Below, piece after piece: positions 1 through 8,501 of a stretch of DNA of 64,000 nucleotides. The DNA comes from Clostridia bacterium (GTDB taxonomy: Bacteria; Bacillota; Clostridia; Christensenellales; Aristaeellaceae), in assembly GCA_017936765.1 (NCBI GenBank), contig JAGBEX010000023.1, positions 43,269-107,268 of the forward strand, given 5' to 3'. A program made the translations under genes and the position numbers. A model generated the notes under the pieces. It had not been told where the DNA came from. It did not search any database and saw only the letters and a program-made list of their open reading frames with translations. Position 1 is the first letter of the stretch, and each line of letters begins with the position of its first letter.

Positions 1-2424
1 ACCTTTAACGAAGCCGACAGCAATTTCTTCTACAAGGTCGTAGGTGCCGTGATGGAGGGTACCTCCAGCGAGGCACGGCACTATGGCTACTGGTGTATGC
101 CCTTCCAGATCAGCGAAGGCGACCCGCTGAAGGCCATGACCTACGCCATGCCCCTGTTTGACCGGGACGGCAATGTGCTGGGCATGATCGGCGTGGACAT
201 GACCACCAACTACATCATCAGCCTGCTCAACAGTGGCGAGTTCGTGCGCGAAGCCACGGGCAGCTATGTGCTGGGTATGCAGCAGGCGGATGGCAGCATT
301 CAGGTGGCCTGTGCCGCTGGCGCCAGCTATAAGCAGTATTTCAATGCGGAGGACACGGTGCTGGTGCCGGATCAGAAGCTGGACAACAACAGCCTGAGCA
401 TCACCGGCAGCCGCAACGGGCGGCAGATGTACGCCTCCGTGATGCCCCTGAACCTCTACGATAGCAACACCGCCTTTGAAAACGACCAATGGGTGCTGGT
501 GGGTATGCAGCCCGCCGAATCCCTGATGGCCTTCTCCGCACAGTTCCGCAACGTGGTGGGCGTGTCGGTGGTGGTGGCCATTGCCATCAGCCTGATCCTG
601 GCCTCCCTTGCCAGCGGCCAGCTGATCCGCCCCATCAAGCGCCTGGTCAAGCAGGTGGAGAGCGCTGATCCTGGCAGCGAGCTGACCCTGGAAAAGACCA
701 ACATTGCGGAGATCGACACCCTGGCCAACGCCATTGAGACCCTGAACCACGATGCGCTGGAGGATGCAGCCCGCTTCTCCACCATCATGCAGATGACTGG
801 TCTGCAGGTGGGCGTGTTTGAACTGAAGAAGGACGAGGATCAAGTCTTCTGCTCGCCTGAATTCGTCAATATGCTGGACATGGGCGAGGTTGCCCGCCAG
901 AACGACATGATCAGCCGCGAGACCTTTGGCCGGGTGATGCGCGACCGCTTCACCAATGCCTATGACGAGGATGTGTGGCGCTTCCAGGTGCGGGGCGAGG
1001 AGCTGTACCTGCGCTACAAGCAGGTGGAACGCGACGACCGCATCGTGGGTACCCTGGTGGACGTGACCGATGAGATCAACACCCGCATCGACCTGGAGCG
1101 CGCCCGCGACATCGATGCCCTCACCGGCATCCACAACCGCCGCGCGTTTGCCCGCCTGACCCAGGATCTCTTTGGCCGCCGCAGGGATGAGATGGGCGTT
1201 TCTGCCCTGATCATGGTGGACCTGGATAACCTGAAGTTCCTCAACAGCACCTATGGCCACGATACCGGCGACAGCTTTATCCGCGCCTTTGCCCACGCGC
1301 TGGGCGTCTTTGAGCAGGAGAACCACAGCATTGTGGCGCGCCGCTCCGGCGACGAGTTCTATATGCTGCTCTACGGCTACGACAGCCGCCACGCCCTGGA
1401 GGATCACATCGATACCGCATGGCAGCAGGTCAGCTCCCAGGGCATCGTGCTGCCCGACGGCAGCTTCTACCGCTTCCGTGCCTCCGGCGGCATGGCCTGG
1501 TATCCGGATGATGCAGCCACCCTGTCCAAGCTGCTGCACTATGCGGACTTTGCCATGTACAAGGTCAAGCAGGACGCCAAGGGCAACCTGCGCACCTTCG
1601 ACAGCGCTCTGTTCAACGAGGAGAGCTACCTCATCGATGCCCGCGCTGCCCTGGATCGCCTGATCGACAACCAGCTGCTGCACTACGCCTATCAGCCCAT
1701 CGTGTCGGTAAAGACTGCCGAGCTGTGGGGCTACGAGCTGCTGATGCGCCCCGACGTGCCGGAATTGAAGAACCCCGGCGCCGTGCTGCGACTGGCCAAG
1801 GAGCAGGGCAAGCTGCACCACATCGAGCGACTGACCTGGTTCTGTGGCCTGGAATCTGCCCGGGTGATGATGGATCGCGGCCTGCTGAACAGGGACATGA
1901 AGCTGTTCATCAACTCCATTGCCAGCCAGAAAATGGACCTCACCGAGCGTCAGCACATCATCGACTGCTATACCGACCTCCTGCCCCAGGTGGTGCTGGA
2001 GGTGACCGAGGCAGAGGACAACAACAAGGGCTTTACCGAGCGGAAGATGAAGTTCATCCGCGGCAATGGCGGCGAGGTGGCCATCGACGACTACGGCACC
2101 GGCTACAACAGCGAATTGGCCCTGGTGGAGATCCCCTGCGAATACGTGAAGGTGGACGCATCCTTCGTCCGCGATGTGGACAAGGATCCCAACAAGCAGG
2201 CGCTGGTGAAGAACCTGATGAGCTACGCCAAGGCGCGTGGCATTGCCGTGCTGGCCGAGGGCGTGGAGACCCGCAACGAAATGGAAACCATGATCGGCTT
2301 CGGTGTGGACTACCTCCAGGGCTTCTACCTGGGTATGCCCCGGGAAAAGCCCCAGCAGGTGCTGCAATCCATCCGCATGGAGATCCGCGATATCACCTGG
2401 CGGATGCAGCATCCCCAGGCGTAA
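1..2424 (+). CDS. Cache-GGDEF-EAL c-di-GMP turnover protein (5' end outside window)
   Basis: The frame is open from the first base, so the N-terminus lies outside the window. What remains is the end of an extracellular Cache-type sensor domain (FDRDGNVLGMIGVDMT), a membrane segment near bases 550-620, a HAMP/linker, a divergent PAS-like stretch, a GGDEF domain (about bases 1100-1600) and an EAL domain (about 1640-2370). The GGDEF signature reads SGDEF, a one-residue variant. The EAL domain keeps the metal and catalytic residues seen in active phosphodiesterases: the E of VLEVTE, IDDYGTGYNS, the K of YVKVD, and LAEGVET followed by QGF. The EAL motif itself is ELL. Family knowledge says it makes and/or degrades cyclic di-GMP in response to an outside ligand. 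I infer phosphodiesterase activity with a possibly regulatory GGDEF half. Confidence 0.93.
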   Translation, partial: TFNEADSNFFYKVVGAVMEGTSSEARHYGYWCMPFQISEGDPLKAMTYAMPLFDRDGNVLGMIGVDMTTNYIISLLNSGEFVREATGSYVLGMQQADGSIQVACAAGASYKQYFNAEDTVLVPDQKLDNNSLSITGSRNGRQMYASVMPLNLYDSNTAFENDQWVLVGMQPAESLMAFSAQFRNVVGVSVVVAIAISLILASLASGQLIRPIKRLVKQVESADPGSELTLEKTNIAEIDTLANAIETLNHDALEDAARFSTIMQMTGLQVGVFELKKDEDQVFCSPEFVNMLDMGEVARQNDMISRETFGRVMRDRFTNAYDEDVWRFQVRGEELYLRYKQVERDDRIVGTLVDVTDEINTRIDLERARDIDALTGIHNRRAFARLTQDLFGRRRDEMGVSALIMVDLDNLKFLNSTYGHDTGDSFIRAFAHALGVFEQENHSIVARRSGDEFYMLLYGYDSRHALEDHIDTAWQQVSSQGIVLPDGSFYRFRASGGMAWYPDDAATLSKLLHYADFAMYKVKQDAKGNLRTFDSALFNEESYLIDARAALDRLIDNQLLHYAYQPIVSVKTAELWGYELLMRPDVPELKNPGAVLRLAKEQGKLHHIERLTWFCGLESARVMMDRGLLNRDMKLFINSIASQKMDLTERQHIIDCYTDLLPQVVLEVTEAEDNNKGFTERKMKFIRGNGGEVAIDDYGTGYNSELALVEIPCEYVKVDASFVRDVDKDPNKQALVKNLMSYAKARGIAVLAEGVETRNEMETMIGFGVDYLQGFYLGMPREKPQQVLQSIRMEIRDITWRMQHPQA

Positions 2425-2445
2425 GGCCAATAAGCTCATATTCAT

Positions 2446-2474
2446 GTAGGGACGGGGGCGCACCCTGCCCCTAC
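2446..2474. repeat. Short GC-rich intergenic palindrome
   Basis: An imperfect palindrome (GTAGGG...CCCTAC arms) fills the 81-base gap between the c-di-GMP gene and the next gene. Its CCCCTACA end resembles the GATCGCCCCTACA block at about 58690 and 63390, so it may be a fragment of the same intergenic repeat set. There is no T-run, so it is not an obvious terminator. Confidence 0.45.
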
Positions 2475-2505
2475 AATTCTGTTTTACAGGAGGCGGTATG
2501 CCGCC

Positions 2506-3993
2506 ATGGATCGTATTTTGCTGTTGATGGCTGCCCAGGGCTATCCCCAGGCCGATGCCGCCCTGCGCTCTGCCAGGGAAAACGCGGCCTCGCCTGCGCG
2601 GGTGTCCTATGGCCTTTCCCTGCAGGATGAGCCGGACGAGAATGCTCACTCGGCCATGCGGGCGCTGGGGTCGGTGCAGTTTCTGTGTCCCGGCTTCTCC
2701 AGCTGGACGGACATGGAAGCTCTGTGGCAGGGCGAAGGCTATGTGCTCATCGCCCACCCGGCCATGACCTTCACGAAAAACTGGGATATGCAGCTGCTGC
2801 GCGCCCTGCGCCAATGCCGGCGGGACAGCGTGTTCAGCACAGTGCTGACGGGCTATCTGCCCCGGCCGCAGGACCCGGTGGATGCGGTGTGTCCCGTGGC
2901 GGCAGAGAGCTTTGACGCCCAGGGACAACTGGTGTTCCAGCGCGGCACGCCCCTGCGCTATGCCACGTCCCCCCTGCGCAGCGCCTTTCTGCACCCGGAT
3001 TTCTGCTTTGCCCCGGCGGCTTTCTTCCGGGAAATGCAGCAGGAGGAAGCGCCCCTGTTTCTGGCGGCTTTCCGGCGCAAGTGGGAGATCTACACCCTGC
3101 ACCGCCCGGTGATCCACATCAGCGACGATATGCCCCTGCTGCCCTGCCAGCTGCCCCAGGAGACCGATACCAGCCTGAGCCGCTTTGAAAAGCGCTTCGG
3201 CCTGCGGCTCGCTACCCGGCAGCTTTCCGCCATGGCGCGTCAGGGCGTGTTCACCGCTGACCTGACCTTTCCCACCCATGTACCCTATGTGGTGCGCGGC
3301 CAGGAAGCCCTGCGGGAGCTGATGAGCCGCTGGGGGAAGGTCTCGCCCCTGTGCGTGACAGCCTATCTTTCCCTGCCCATGGACGGCCCCAATATGCACG
3401 AGCAGTACATCTGCTGGTTCGGCTATCTCTCCCGGCTGAAGAACCTGTCCCTCCTGTGCTATGGGGACGGGGAGTCCACCCGGAAGATCATGCCCATGCT
3501 GCCCAATGTGCTGGAATACAAGCGCCGCTACGGCCTGCCGGTGGAGGGGGAGATCCCGGCTGAGGAGACCATGAACTACATGAAGCTCTCCAAGCCCTTC
3601 ATTCTGGCCCAGAGCCGGGAGAAATTTTTGAATCACAGCCACTATGTGTGGATCAATTTCGGCTATCTGCGGTATCCTGTGTATGAGCGCGCCGCCATCG
3701 ACTGGGCCAATGTCTGCCACGACAAGATCATGCTGAGCATGGTGGAGGGCGTGCCGGATGTATCCATGCTGGTGGTGCCGGACGCCATGCTCCTGACCCT
3801 GTGCCGGGAGATCGCTGCCCTGTGCGAGAGCGAATTGAACAGCCGCGGCCACCTGCCCATGGAAACGGAACTGTGGCTGATGCTGATCAAGGAGCATCGG
3901 GACTGGTTTGAATTGATCGATATGCCCGGCAACAGGGAGCTTTTGACCCTGACCATGATGAGCCGGGAGGAGGAAGCCCATGTGTACAGCTAA
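2506..3993 (+). CDS. Putative two-part glycosyltransferase-like protein (GT60-like N half, HtrL/YibB-like C half)
   Basis: A 495-aa soluble protein with no signal peptide or membrane segment. The first half (about 1-200) resembles GlcNAc-type (GT60-like) glycosyltransferases: a start like MDRILLLMAAQGYP, then AHPAMTFTKNWDMQLLRAL, where these enzymes have their D-x-H/nucleotide region. The second half (about 255-490) resembles HtrL/YibB-type proteins, with an opening TAYLSLP strand, YLSRLKNLSLLCYGDG and the hallmark-like HYVWINFGYLRYPVY. Both assignments are by eye and only moderately sure. The ATG at 2506 was chosen because AGGAGG at 2488-2493 fits it, and the ATG at 2498 opens only a very short frame. 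The gene overlaps the next gene by 14 bases, so the two are co-transcribed. Confidence 0.6.
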   Translation: MDRILLLMAAQGYPQADAALRSARENAASPARVSYGLSLQDEPDENAHSAMRALGSVQFLCPGFSSWTDMEALWQGEGYVLIAHPAMTFTKNWDMQLLRALRQCRRDSVFSTVLTGYLPRPQDPVDAVCPVAAESFDAQGQLVFQRGTPLRYATSPLRSAFLHPDFCFAPAAFFREMQQEEAPLFLAAFRRKWEIYTLHRPVIHISDDMPLLPCQLPQETDTSLSRFEKRFGLRLATRQLSAMARQGVFTADLTFPTHVPYVVRGQEALRELMSRWGKVSPLCVTAYLSLPMDGPNMHEQYICWFGYLSRLKNLSLLCYGDGESTRKIMPMLPNVLEYKRRYGLPVEGEIPAEETMNYMKLSKPFILAQSREKFLNHSHYVWINFGYLRYPVYERAAIDWANVCHDKIMLSMVEGVPDVSMLVVPDAMLLTLCREIAALCESELNSRGHLPMETELWLMLIKEHRDWFELIDMPGNRELLTLTMMSREEEAHVYS

Positions 3994-4453
3994 AACCGTG
4001 GAGGAAAGCCGCACCACCCATGTGGAGATATTGATGCCCGGCGACCTGAACGGCTACAGCCGTCTGTTTGGCGGCAGGCTGATGGAGTGGATCGACGTGG
4101 TGGCCGCTGTGGTGGCGCGCCGCCACGCCGGGTGCGAGGTCACCACCGCCTCGGTGGACAACCTGGAATTCCAGGCCCCCGCCTTTACCAACGACACCGT
4201 TGTGCTGGAGGGGCGCATCACCTGCGTGGGTCGCACCAGCATGGAGGTGCGGGTGGACACCTTTGTGGAGGCGCTGGGTGGCAGGCGGCACCGGGTGAAC
4301 CGGGCTTATCTGGTCATGGTGGCGCTGGACAGGAATCAAAAGCCTGTGCCGGTACCCCAGTTGATATTGGAAACGGAAGAAGACAAAGCAGAATGGGATG
4401 CAGGTATGCGCCGCCGTGCGCTGCGCACCCTGCGCCAGAAGGAGAATTACTGA
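3980..4453 (+). CDS. Acyl-CoA thioesterase, hotdog fold (YciA/BFIT type)
   Basis: A 157-aa single-hotdog protein of the acyl-CoA thioesterase family, which hydrolyses acyl-CoA to free acid and CoA. Visible family marks are FGGRLMEWIDVVAAVVARRH (central helix with the catalytic Asp region), TASVDNLEFQAP and VGRTSMEVRV. The length is typical for one hotdog domain acting as a hexamer. It begins inside the end of the preceding gene (14-base overlap) and its TGA overlaps the ATG of metF, so it is translationally coupled in a four-gene plus-strand unit. Its substrate cannot be told from sequence, and no functional link to metF is evident. Confidence 0.9.
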   Translation: MCTAKTVEESRTTHVEILMPGDLNGYSRLFGGRLMEWIDVVAAVVARRHAGCEVTTASVDNLEFQAPAFTNDTVVLEGRITCVGRTSMEVRVDTFVEALGGRRHRVNRAYLVMVALDRNQKPVPVPQLILETEEDKAEWDAGMRRRALRTLRQKENY

Positions 4454-5313
4454 TGAAGATCGGCCAGCTTTTGCGGGACGGCAAGGTACACTTGTCCTGC
4501 GAGGTATTCCCGCCCAAGAAGTTCGATGGCATCGCCCAGGCGTCCCAGGTGGCGCAGGAGATCGCCGACCTGCACCCTGCCTTTATGTCCGTGACCTACG
4601 GCGCGGCAGGCTCCACCCCCGGCCACACCCTGGCGGTGGCCAAGGCCGTGGCGGAAAAGAACGTCACCCCCCTGTGCCACCTGACCTGCGTGCAATCCAC
4701 CCGCGACCATGTGAAGCAGGTGCTTGCCGACATGAAGGCCGCTGGCATGGAAAACGTGCTGGCGCTGCGGGGCGATCTGCCCAAGGAGGGCGAGCCGGTG
4801 AAGGACTTCGCCTACGCCAGCGAGCTGGTGGAGTTCATCCATCAGCAGGGCGACTTCTGCGTGGGTGCGGCCTGCTATCCGGAGGGTCACCCGGAGAGCG
4901 GCGGCCGTATCCGGGACATTGAGTTCCTCAAGCGCAAGGTGGATGCGGGTGTGGACTTCCTCACCACCCAGATGTTCTTCGACAACGGCATCCTGTACAA
5001 CTTCCTGTACCGGGCGCTACGGGCGGGCATCGACGTGCCGGTGTGCGCGGGCATCATGCCCATCACCACCACCCAGCAGGTGGAGCGCGTGGTGAAGCTC
5101 TCTGGCTCCATCATGCCGCCGCGCTTTGCCGCCATTGCGGATCGCTTTGCGGATGATCCCGCGGCCATGGCGCAGGCGGGCATCGCCTTTGCCACCGAGC
5201 AGATCATCGACCTGGTGGCCAATGGCATCAACAACATTCACCTGTACACTATGAACAAGCCCTGGATCACCAAGGCCATTGTGGACAACCTGTCCAATGT
5301 GATCAAGATGTAA
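4453..5313 (+). CDS. metF: 5,10-methylenetetrahydrofolate reductase
   Basis: A 286-aa TIM-barrel flavoprotein that reduces 5,10-methylene-THF to 5-methyl-THF for methionine synthesis. Family motifs are CEVFPPK near the start (catalytic Glu), SVTYGAAGS, HLTC, NVLALRGDLP, ACYPEGHPE, KVDAGVDFLTTQMFFD and AGIMPITT. The length matches short bacterial MetF proteins of about 290 aa. The same frame stays open far upstream, but the real start is the ATG at 4453: it overlaps the TGA of the thioesterase (ATGA), follows GGAG at 4441-4444, and homology begins there. metK, the SAM synthetase, lies 47 kb away under a SAM riboswitch; no riboswitch precedes metF. Confidence 0.96.
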   Translation: MKIGQLLRDGKVHLSCEVFPPKKFDGIAQASQVAQEIADLHPAFMSVTYGAAGSTPGHTLAVAKAVAEKNVTPLCHLTCVQSTRDHVKQVLADMKAAGMENVLALRGDLPKEGEPVKDFAYASELVEFIHQQGDFCVGAACYPEGHPESGGRIRDIEFLKRKVDAGVDFLTTQMFFDNGILYNFLYRALRAGIDVPVCAGIMPITTTQQVERVVKLSGSIMPPRFAAIADRFADDPAAMAQAGIAFATEQIIDLVANGINNIHLYTMNKPWITKAIVDNLSNVIKM

Positions 5314-5343
5314 ATAGAACCGCCACGGCGGGAGAATGCAAAG

Positions 5344-5378
5344 CGAGCATCCGGCAAGAGGTCGGATGCTCGTTTTTT
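5344..5378 (+). terminator. Rho-independent terminator after metF
   Basis: A perfect 10-bp stem (CGAGCATCCG at 5344-5353 with its complement at 5363-5372), a 9-base loop and six Ts, 30 bases after the metF stop. It closes the plus-strand unit. Confidence 0.93.
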
Positions 5379-5418
5379 GTGGTGGGTGAATTGTAGTTTA
5401 TTAAACTGAAAATACCTT

Positions 5419-5751
5419 TTAATCTTCCGGTCTCGGTCCGTTGGGCAGAGGCTTTCCGTTTTCATCTCTGTTGATAGGCGTTGCTTTAAGATGATACATT
5501 ATGCACCTACAGGGGCATGGTAAATCCATTTCATATTTTTCTTTCTCGCCTCTGTAGGTAAAGTCACCGCCACATCGAATGACTTCGCACCAAGTAAATA
5601 ATTCGGTCATTACTCTGGGGCACATTCCAGCAGGACATTCATATGAAAAAACGAATTTATCTCCTTTTTCTATACCAAGCCTGCAATGAGCTGCTTTTCC
5701 ATCAATGGCAGTTAATTCAAACTGCCAATCTTCTGTGACCCATCTTTTCAT
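5419..5751 (-). CDS. TIGR04076 family small Cys-rich protein
   Basis: A 110-aa protein with the layout of the TIGR04076 family: a CRLGIEKGDKFVF core, CPAGMCP, a long helix with TWCEVIRCGGDF, then CPCRCIMYHLKA. The seven cysteines suggest metal or redox chemistry, but the family has no established function. It lies 21 bases downstream of the GMP-synthase-like gene on the same strand, so the two are probably co-transcribed. The start follows a GGGAGCAA ribosome site. Confidence 0.75.
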   Translation of the reverse strand: MKRWVTEDWQFELTAIDGKAAHCRLGIEKGDKFVFSYECPAGMCPRVMTELFTWCEVIRCGGDFTYRGEKEKYEMDLPCPCRCIMYHLKATPINRDENGKPLPNGPRPED

Positions 5752-5772
5752 AGCAGGTTGCTCCCTTTCAAA

Positions 5773-7227
5773 TTACCTGGTTTCATTTCTTGCGTAGCTC
5801 TGGCTGGGGGTGAAGTCATACAGCACACGGCATACGGCGGGGAGGGTGGCGAGGATCTGCTCGGTCACGCGCTCCAGCAGGTCGTGGGGGAGGCGGGAGG
5901 CAATGGCCACATTGCCGTCGATGACCTGCACCGCCCGCAGGATGATCACATAGCCCTCACCCATGGGGACGGGGTTATCGGCCAGGGTGGCGTAGTATTG
6001 CCACAGGCGCTTGTGCTGTCCGGCGGCCTCGATCTCCTGGCGGAAGATGGCGTCGGCCTCCCGCAGGATGGCCAGCTTTTCCTCCGTGACATCGGAGAGG
6101 ATGCGCGAGGCCAGGCCGCTGCCGGGGAAGGGCTGGCGGCGGATGATGCTCTCGGGCAGGAGCAGGTCCTCGCCCACGCGGCGCACTTCATCCTTGAACA
6201 GCTCCCGCACAGGCTCCACCAGGGGCAGACCTTCGGTGGGCTGGCTGGCCGGGGCGTCCAGAATATCGTTGTAGTTGGTGCCCTGGAGCATCACCTTCAC
6301 GCCGGGCAGCTGCTGCACCTGGCGCTGGATGATCTCCTGCAGCAGGTCGTGGACGATGCGCTCCTTGGCGCGGATGGACACGATGCCCTGCAGCGCGGAG
6401 AGGATCTCCTCGCTGGCGTCCACCATTTCCACGTTCAGCCCCAGCTGGTCGCGGTAGAGGCGGAGGACTTCCTCCCCCTCGCCCTTGCGCAAAAGGCCGG
6501 TGTCGATCAGCAGGCAGCGCAGCCGATGGCCGATGGCCTGGTTGCCCAGCACGGCGCACACACCGCTGTCCACGCCGCCGGAGATGGCGCACAGCGCCTC
6601 GGCCTCGTCGGGGCAGGCGGCCTGAATGGCCTCGCGGGCGCGCTCCACTACCGCCTGACGACTCCACCATTGGGTGCAGCCGCACACGTTCATGCAGTAG
6701 TTCAGCAGTAGCTGGGTGCCGTCGGGGTCGTTGTTTTCGGGCAGGAAGGCCAGGCCGTACACGGACTTGCCCGCCGCGCGGAAGCCCAGCACGCCGTTTT
6801 CCACCTGGGCAATGGGGTGGCAGGCAGCGGACAGCGCCACGCACCGACAGGCGGGGATGTACCGCTCGTTGGCGGTCAGCCCGGCAAACAGGTCTTCCGC
6901 ACCCTCGAAGTGGACGGGGAACACACCGGGCTGTTCGGCCTTATCCCCCAGGGAGCAGCCCAGCTGCAAGGCCAGGGACAGGGCGGCATCGCCCATGGCC
7001 ATCACGGGCAGGCCGGTGGTGAGAATCTCGCCCAGGCCGGGAATGGCAGCGGGTTCGCCTGCATCGGCACCCGCCAGCAGGATGCCCCGGGCCTCCTGCG
7101 CCAGCACGTCCGCAGCGGTGGCGGTGGCGGGCAGAATGCGGCAGTCCAGGTGTTCCGAGCGCAGCTTGCGCGCCATGGAACGGCAGGCCTTGCTGTCGGC
7201 CTCGATGAGGATAATCATATCGCGCAT
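5773..7227 (-). CDS. GMP synthase (GuaA) paralogue with a dead glutaminase domain
   Basis: A 484-aa protein with GuaA architecture. The N-terminal class-I amidotransferase domain (1-180) lacks the catalytic residues: the PVLGICYG nucleophile elbow reads PVMAMGDA (Cys replaced by Gly79), and YGVQFHPE reads YGLAFLPE (His replaced by Leu162; Glu164 kept). The ATP-pyrophosphatase domain is well kept, with the PP-loop SGGVDS at 216-221 and LVEPVRELFKDEVRRVG, followed by PFPGSGLASR, where GuaA has PFPGPGLA. The extreme C-terminus ends in TPSQSYARNETR instead of the usual KPPATIEWE-like tail. GuaA converts XMP to GMP. This version may use free ammonia, or may adenylate another substrate. Whether the genome has a canonical guaA cannot be seen here. 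Confidence 0.85.
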   Translation of the reverse strand: MRDMIILIEADSKACRSMARKLRSEHLDCRILPATATAADVLAQEARGILLAGADAGEPAAIPGLGEILTTGLPVMAMGDAALSLALQLGCSLGDKAEQPGVFPVHFEGAEDLFAGLTANERYIPACRCVALSAACHPIAQVENGVLGFRAAGKSVYGLAFLPENNDPDGTQLLLNYCMNVCGCTQWWSRQAVVERAREAIQAACPDEAEALCAISGGVDSGVCAVLGNQAIGHRLRCLLIDTGLLRKGEGEEVLRLYRDQLGLNVEMVDASEEILSALQGIVSIRAKERIVHDLLQEIIQRQVQQLPGVKVMLQGTNYNDILDAPASQPTEGLPLVEPVRELFKDEVRRVGEDLLLPESIIRRQPFPGSGLASRILSDVTEEKLAILREADAIFRQEIEAAGQHKRLWQYYATLADNPVPMGEGYVIILRAVQVIDGNVAIASRLPHDLLERVTEQILATLPAVCRVLYDFTPSQSYARNETR

Positions 7228-7386
7228 GGGAGTTCACTCCTCTATTCAATGCAAAAACGTCGGCATTTCCTGTATATATTCGCCGCAGGGGCGGGAAAAC
7301 CTTCTTTTGCGGGAAGGTGTTACAAAGTGCCCAATGAGCTGCTTTGATCAAATGCATACGTTTTTAAAATATTTTTTCAAAAACCT

Positions 7387-7415
7387 GTTTCACCCGCCGA
7401 AATATAGTGTATACT
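7387..7415 (+). promoter_or_regulatory. Probable promoter of the rubrerythrin gene
   Basis: GTTTCA (7387-7392), a 17-base spacer and TATACT (7410-7415) in an AT-rich stretch 57 bases upstream of the start codon. The -10 is strong and the -35 weak. The rest of 7228-7471 shows no gene. Confidence 0.55.
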
Positions 7416-7471
7416 ATCATCAGGCGGAAGCCAAACAACAAAGTAAGAAATAAAATTTGGAGGTAGATCAT

Positions 7472-8014
7472 ATGAAGTGGGTTTGCAAGGTTTGCGGTTA
7501 TGTTCATGAGGGTCCCGAGGCTCCCGATTTCTGCCCTGTGTGCAAGGCTCCCAAGGCTAAGTTCGACCAGATGGCCGAGACCAAGACCTGGGCTTGCGAG
7601 CATGAGGTAGGCGTTGCCAAGGACGCTCCCGAAGAGATTAAGGAAATGCTCCGCGCCAACTTCACCGGCGAGTGCACCGAGGTGGGTATGTACCTGGCCA
7701 TGGCTCGCGTGGCTCACCGCGAGGGCTATCCCGAGATCGGCCTCTACTGGGAGAAGGCTGCCTATGAAGAGGCTGAGCACGCTGCCAAGTTTGCCGAGCT
7801 GCTGGGCGAAGTCGTGTCCCCCTCCACCAAGGAAAACCTGACCGTCCGCGTGGAAGCCGAGAACGGCGCCACCGCCGGCAAGTTCGACCTGGCCCTGAAG
7901 GCCAAGCAGCTGAACCTGGACGCCATCCACGACACCGTGCATGAAATGGCTCGCGACGAAGCCCGCCACGGCAAGGCTTTCGAAGGCCTGCTGAAGCGCT
8001 ACTTCGGCAAGTAA
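7472..8014 (+). CDS. Reverse rubrerythrin (rubredoxin domain first, then ferritin-like diiron domain)
   Basis: A 180-aa protein for peroxide and oxygen defence in anaerobes. The N-terminal rubredoxin domain has two CxxC iron ligands (WVCKVCGY and FCPVCKAP). The ferritin-like four-helix part supplies diiron ligands ([11 protein letters not shown], the EEAEHA helix, then [11 protein letters not shown]). Having the rubredoxin domain first marks the reverse-rubrerythrin type, an NADH-linked hydroperoxide reductase in Clostridium. ATG 7472 was chosen over an upstream in-frame TTG because GGAGG lies at 7459-7463. The last 58 bases are duplicated at 18501-18558: an integrative element has inserted here, and the present 3' end was probably supplied by the element. 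The protein stays intact (LLKRYFGK end). Confidence 0.95.
   Translation: MKWVCKVCGYVHEGPEAPDFCPVCKAPKAKFDQMAETKTWACEHEVGVAKDAPEEIKEMLRANFTGECTEVGMYLAMARVAHREGYPEIGLYWEKAAYEEAEHAAKFAELLGEVVSPSTKENLTVRVEAENGATAGKFDLALKAKQLNLDAIHDTVHEMARDEARHGKAFEGLLKRYFGK
7957..8014 (+). repeat. Left attachment repeat of the integrative element (in the rubrerythrin 3' end)
   Basis: These 58 bases match 18501-18558 at 54 positions. Two blocks are identical: the 20-mer at 7967-7986 and the 18-mer at 7997-8014. This is the classic duplication left by a tyrosine integrase acting at the 3' end of a gene. The crossover lies within one of the identical blocks. Confidence 0.88.
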
Positions 8015-8040
8015 GAAATCTAGCAAAATCAAGGTTTTTG

Positions 8041-8077
8041 AGGAACCAGCTCTACATAGGGCTGGTTCCTTTTTTTT
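8041..8077 (+). terminator. Rho-independent terminator after rubrerythrin (element side)
   Basis: A perfect 10-bp stem (AGGAACCAGC at 8041-8050 with 8061-8070) and an 8-T tail, 27 bases after the stop. It lies inside the element. The original host terminator is probably the one at 18573-18604 after the displaced gene end. Confidence 0.93.
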
Positions 8078-8101
8078 CTGCCAATAGCCGTTTCCGACAC
8101 G

Positions 8102-8192
8102 AAAGTGGTACGAAAGTTGTACTTTCAAATCCACAAGTGGTACTGAAATCCGAGGGATTACAGGCCAAAGTGGTACTCTCTAAAAGTGGTAC
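8102..8192 (+). repeat. Left-end array of AAAGTGGTAC decamers (candidate integrase arm sites)
   Basis: Five copies of AAAGTGGTAC or one-base variants lie at 8102-8111, 8113-8122 (AAAGTTGTAC), 8134-8143, 8167-8176 and 8183-8192. The same words recur at the other end of the element (18348-18368). This is how arm-type sites of tyrosine integrases are arranged in Tn916-like elements. From 8193 to 8501 there is no gene: an AT-rich stretch with several ATCTTT words (inverse of the right-end AAAGAT repeats) and a possible promoter (GTGACA at 8391, TATACT at 8417) for the gene at 8502. Confidence 0.7.
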
Positions 8193-8501
8193 TACTTCGT
8201 GGCGGTATTATAGCATAAACTTTGTAAGCAAAACCAGGCATCTTTAATATATCTTACAAGCAAAATCCAAATCTCTTCCAAGCGTCTTTGAATCAACTTT
8301 GATACATCTTTTTGACCTTCACAAATGGTTTGAGGGTCAGCTTTTTATTTTCAAAAAGTTTTGCGAAAAACGCTGTGGTGTACCAAGTATGTGACAGGTT
8401 ATGCCTTGCGATAGTATATACTGTAATCACAACGAAGGGAACAACACCTTCGGAAATAAAAACGACAGGGCCAAGAGCCCGGAAAGAAAGAGGTAACTAC
8501 C

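Noticed and set aside
4087..4452. Upstream extension of the metF reading frame to about 408 residues
   Set aside because: The extension overlaps the thioesterase gene, has no ribosome site and no homology; MetF homology and GGAG place the start at 4453.
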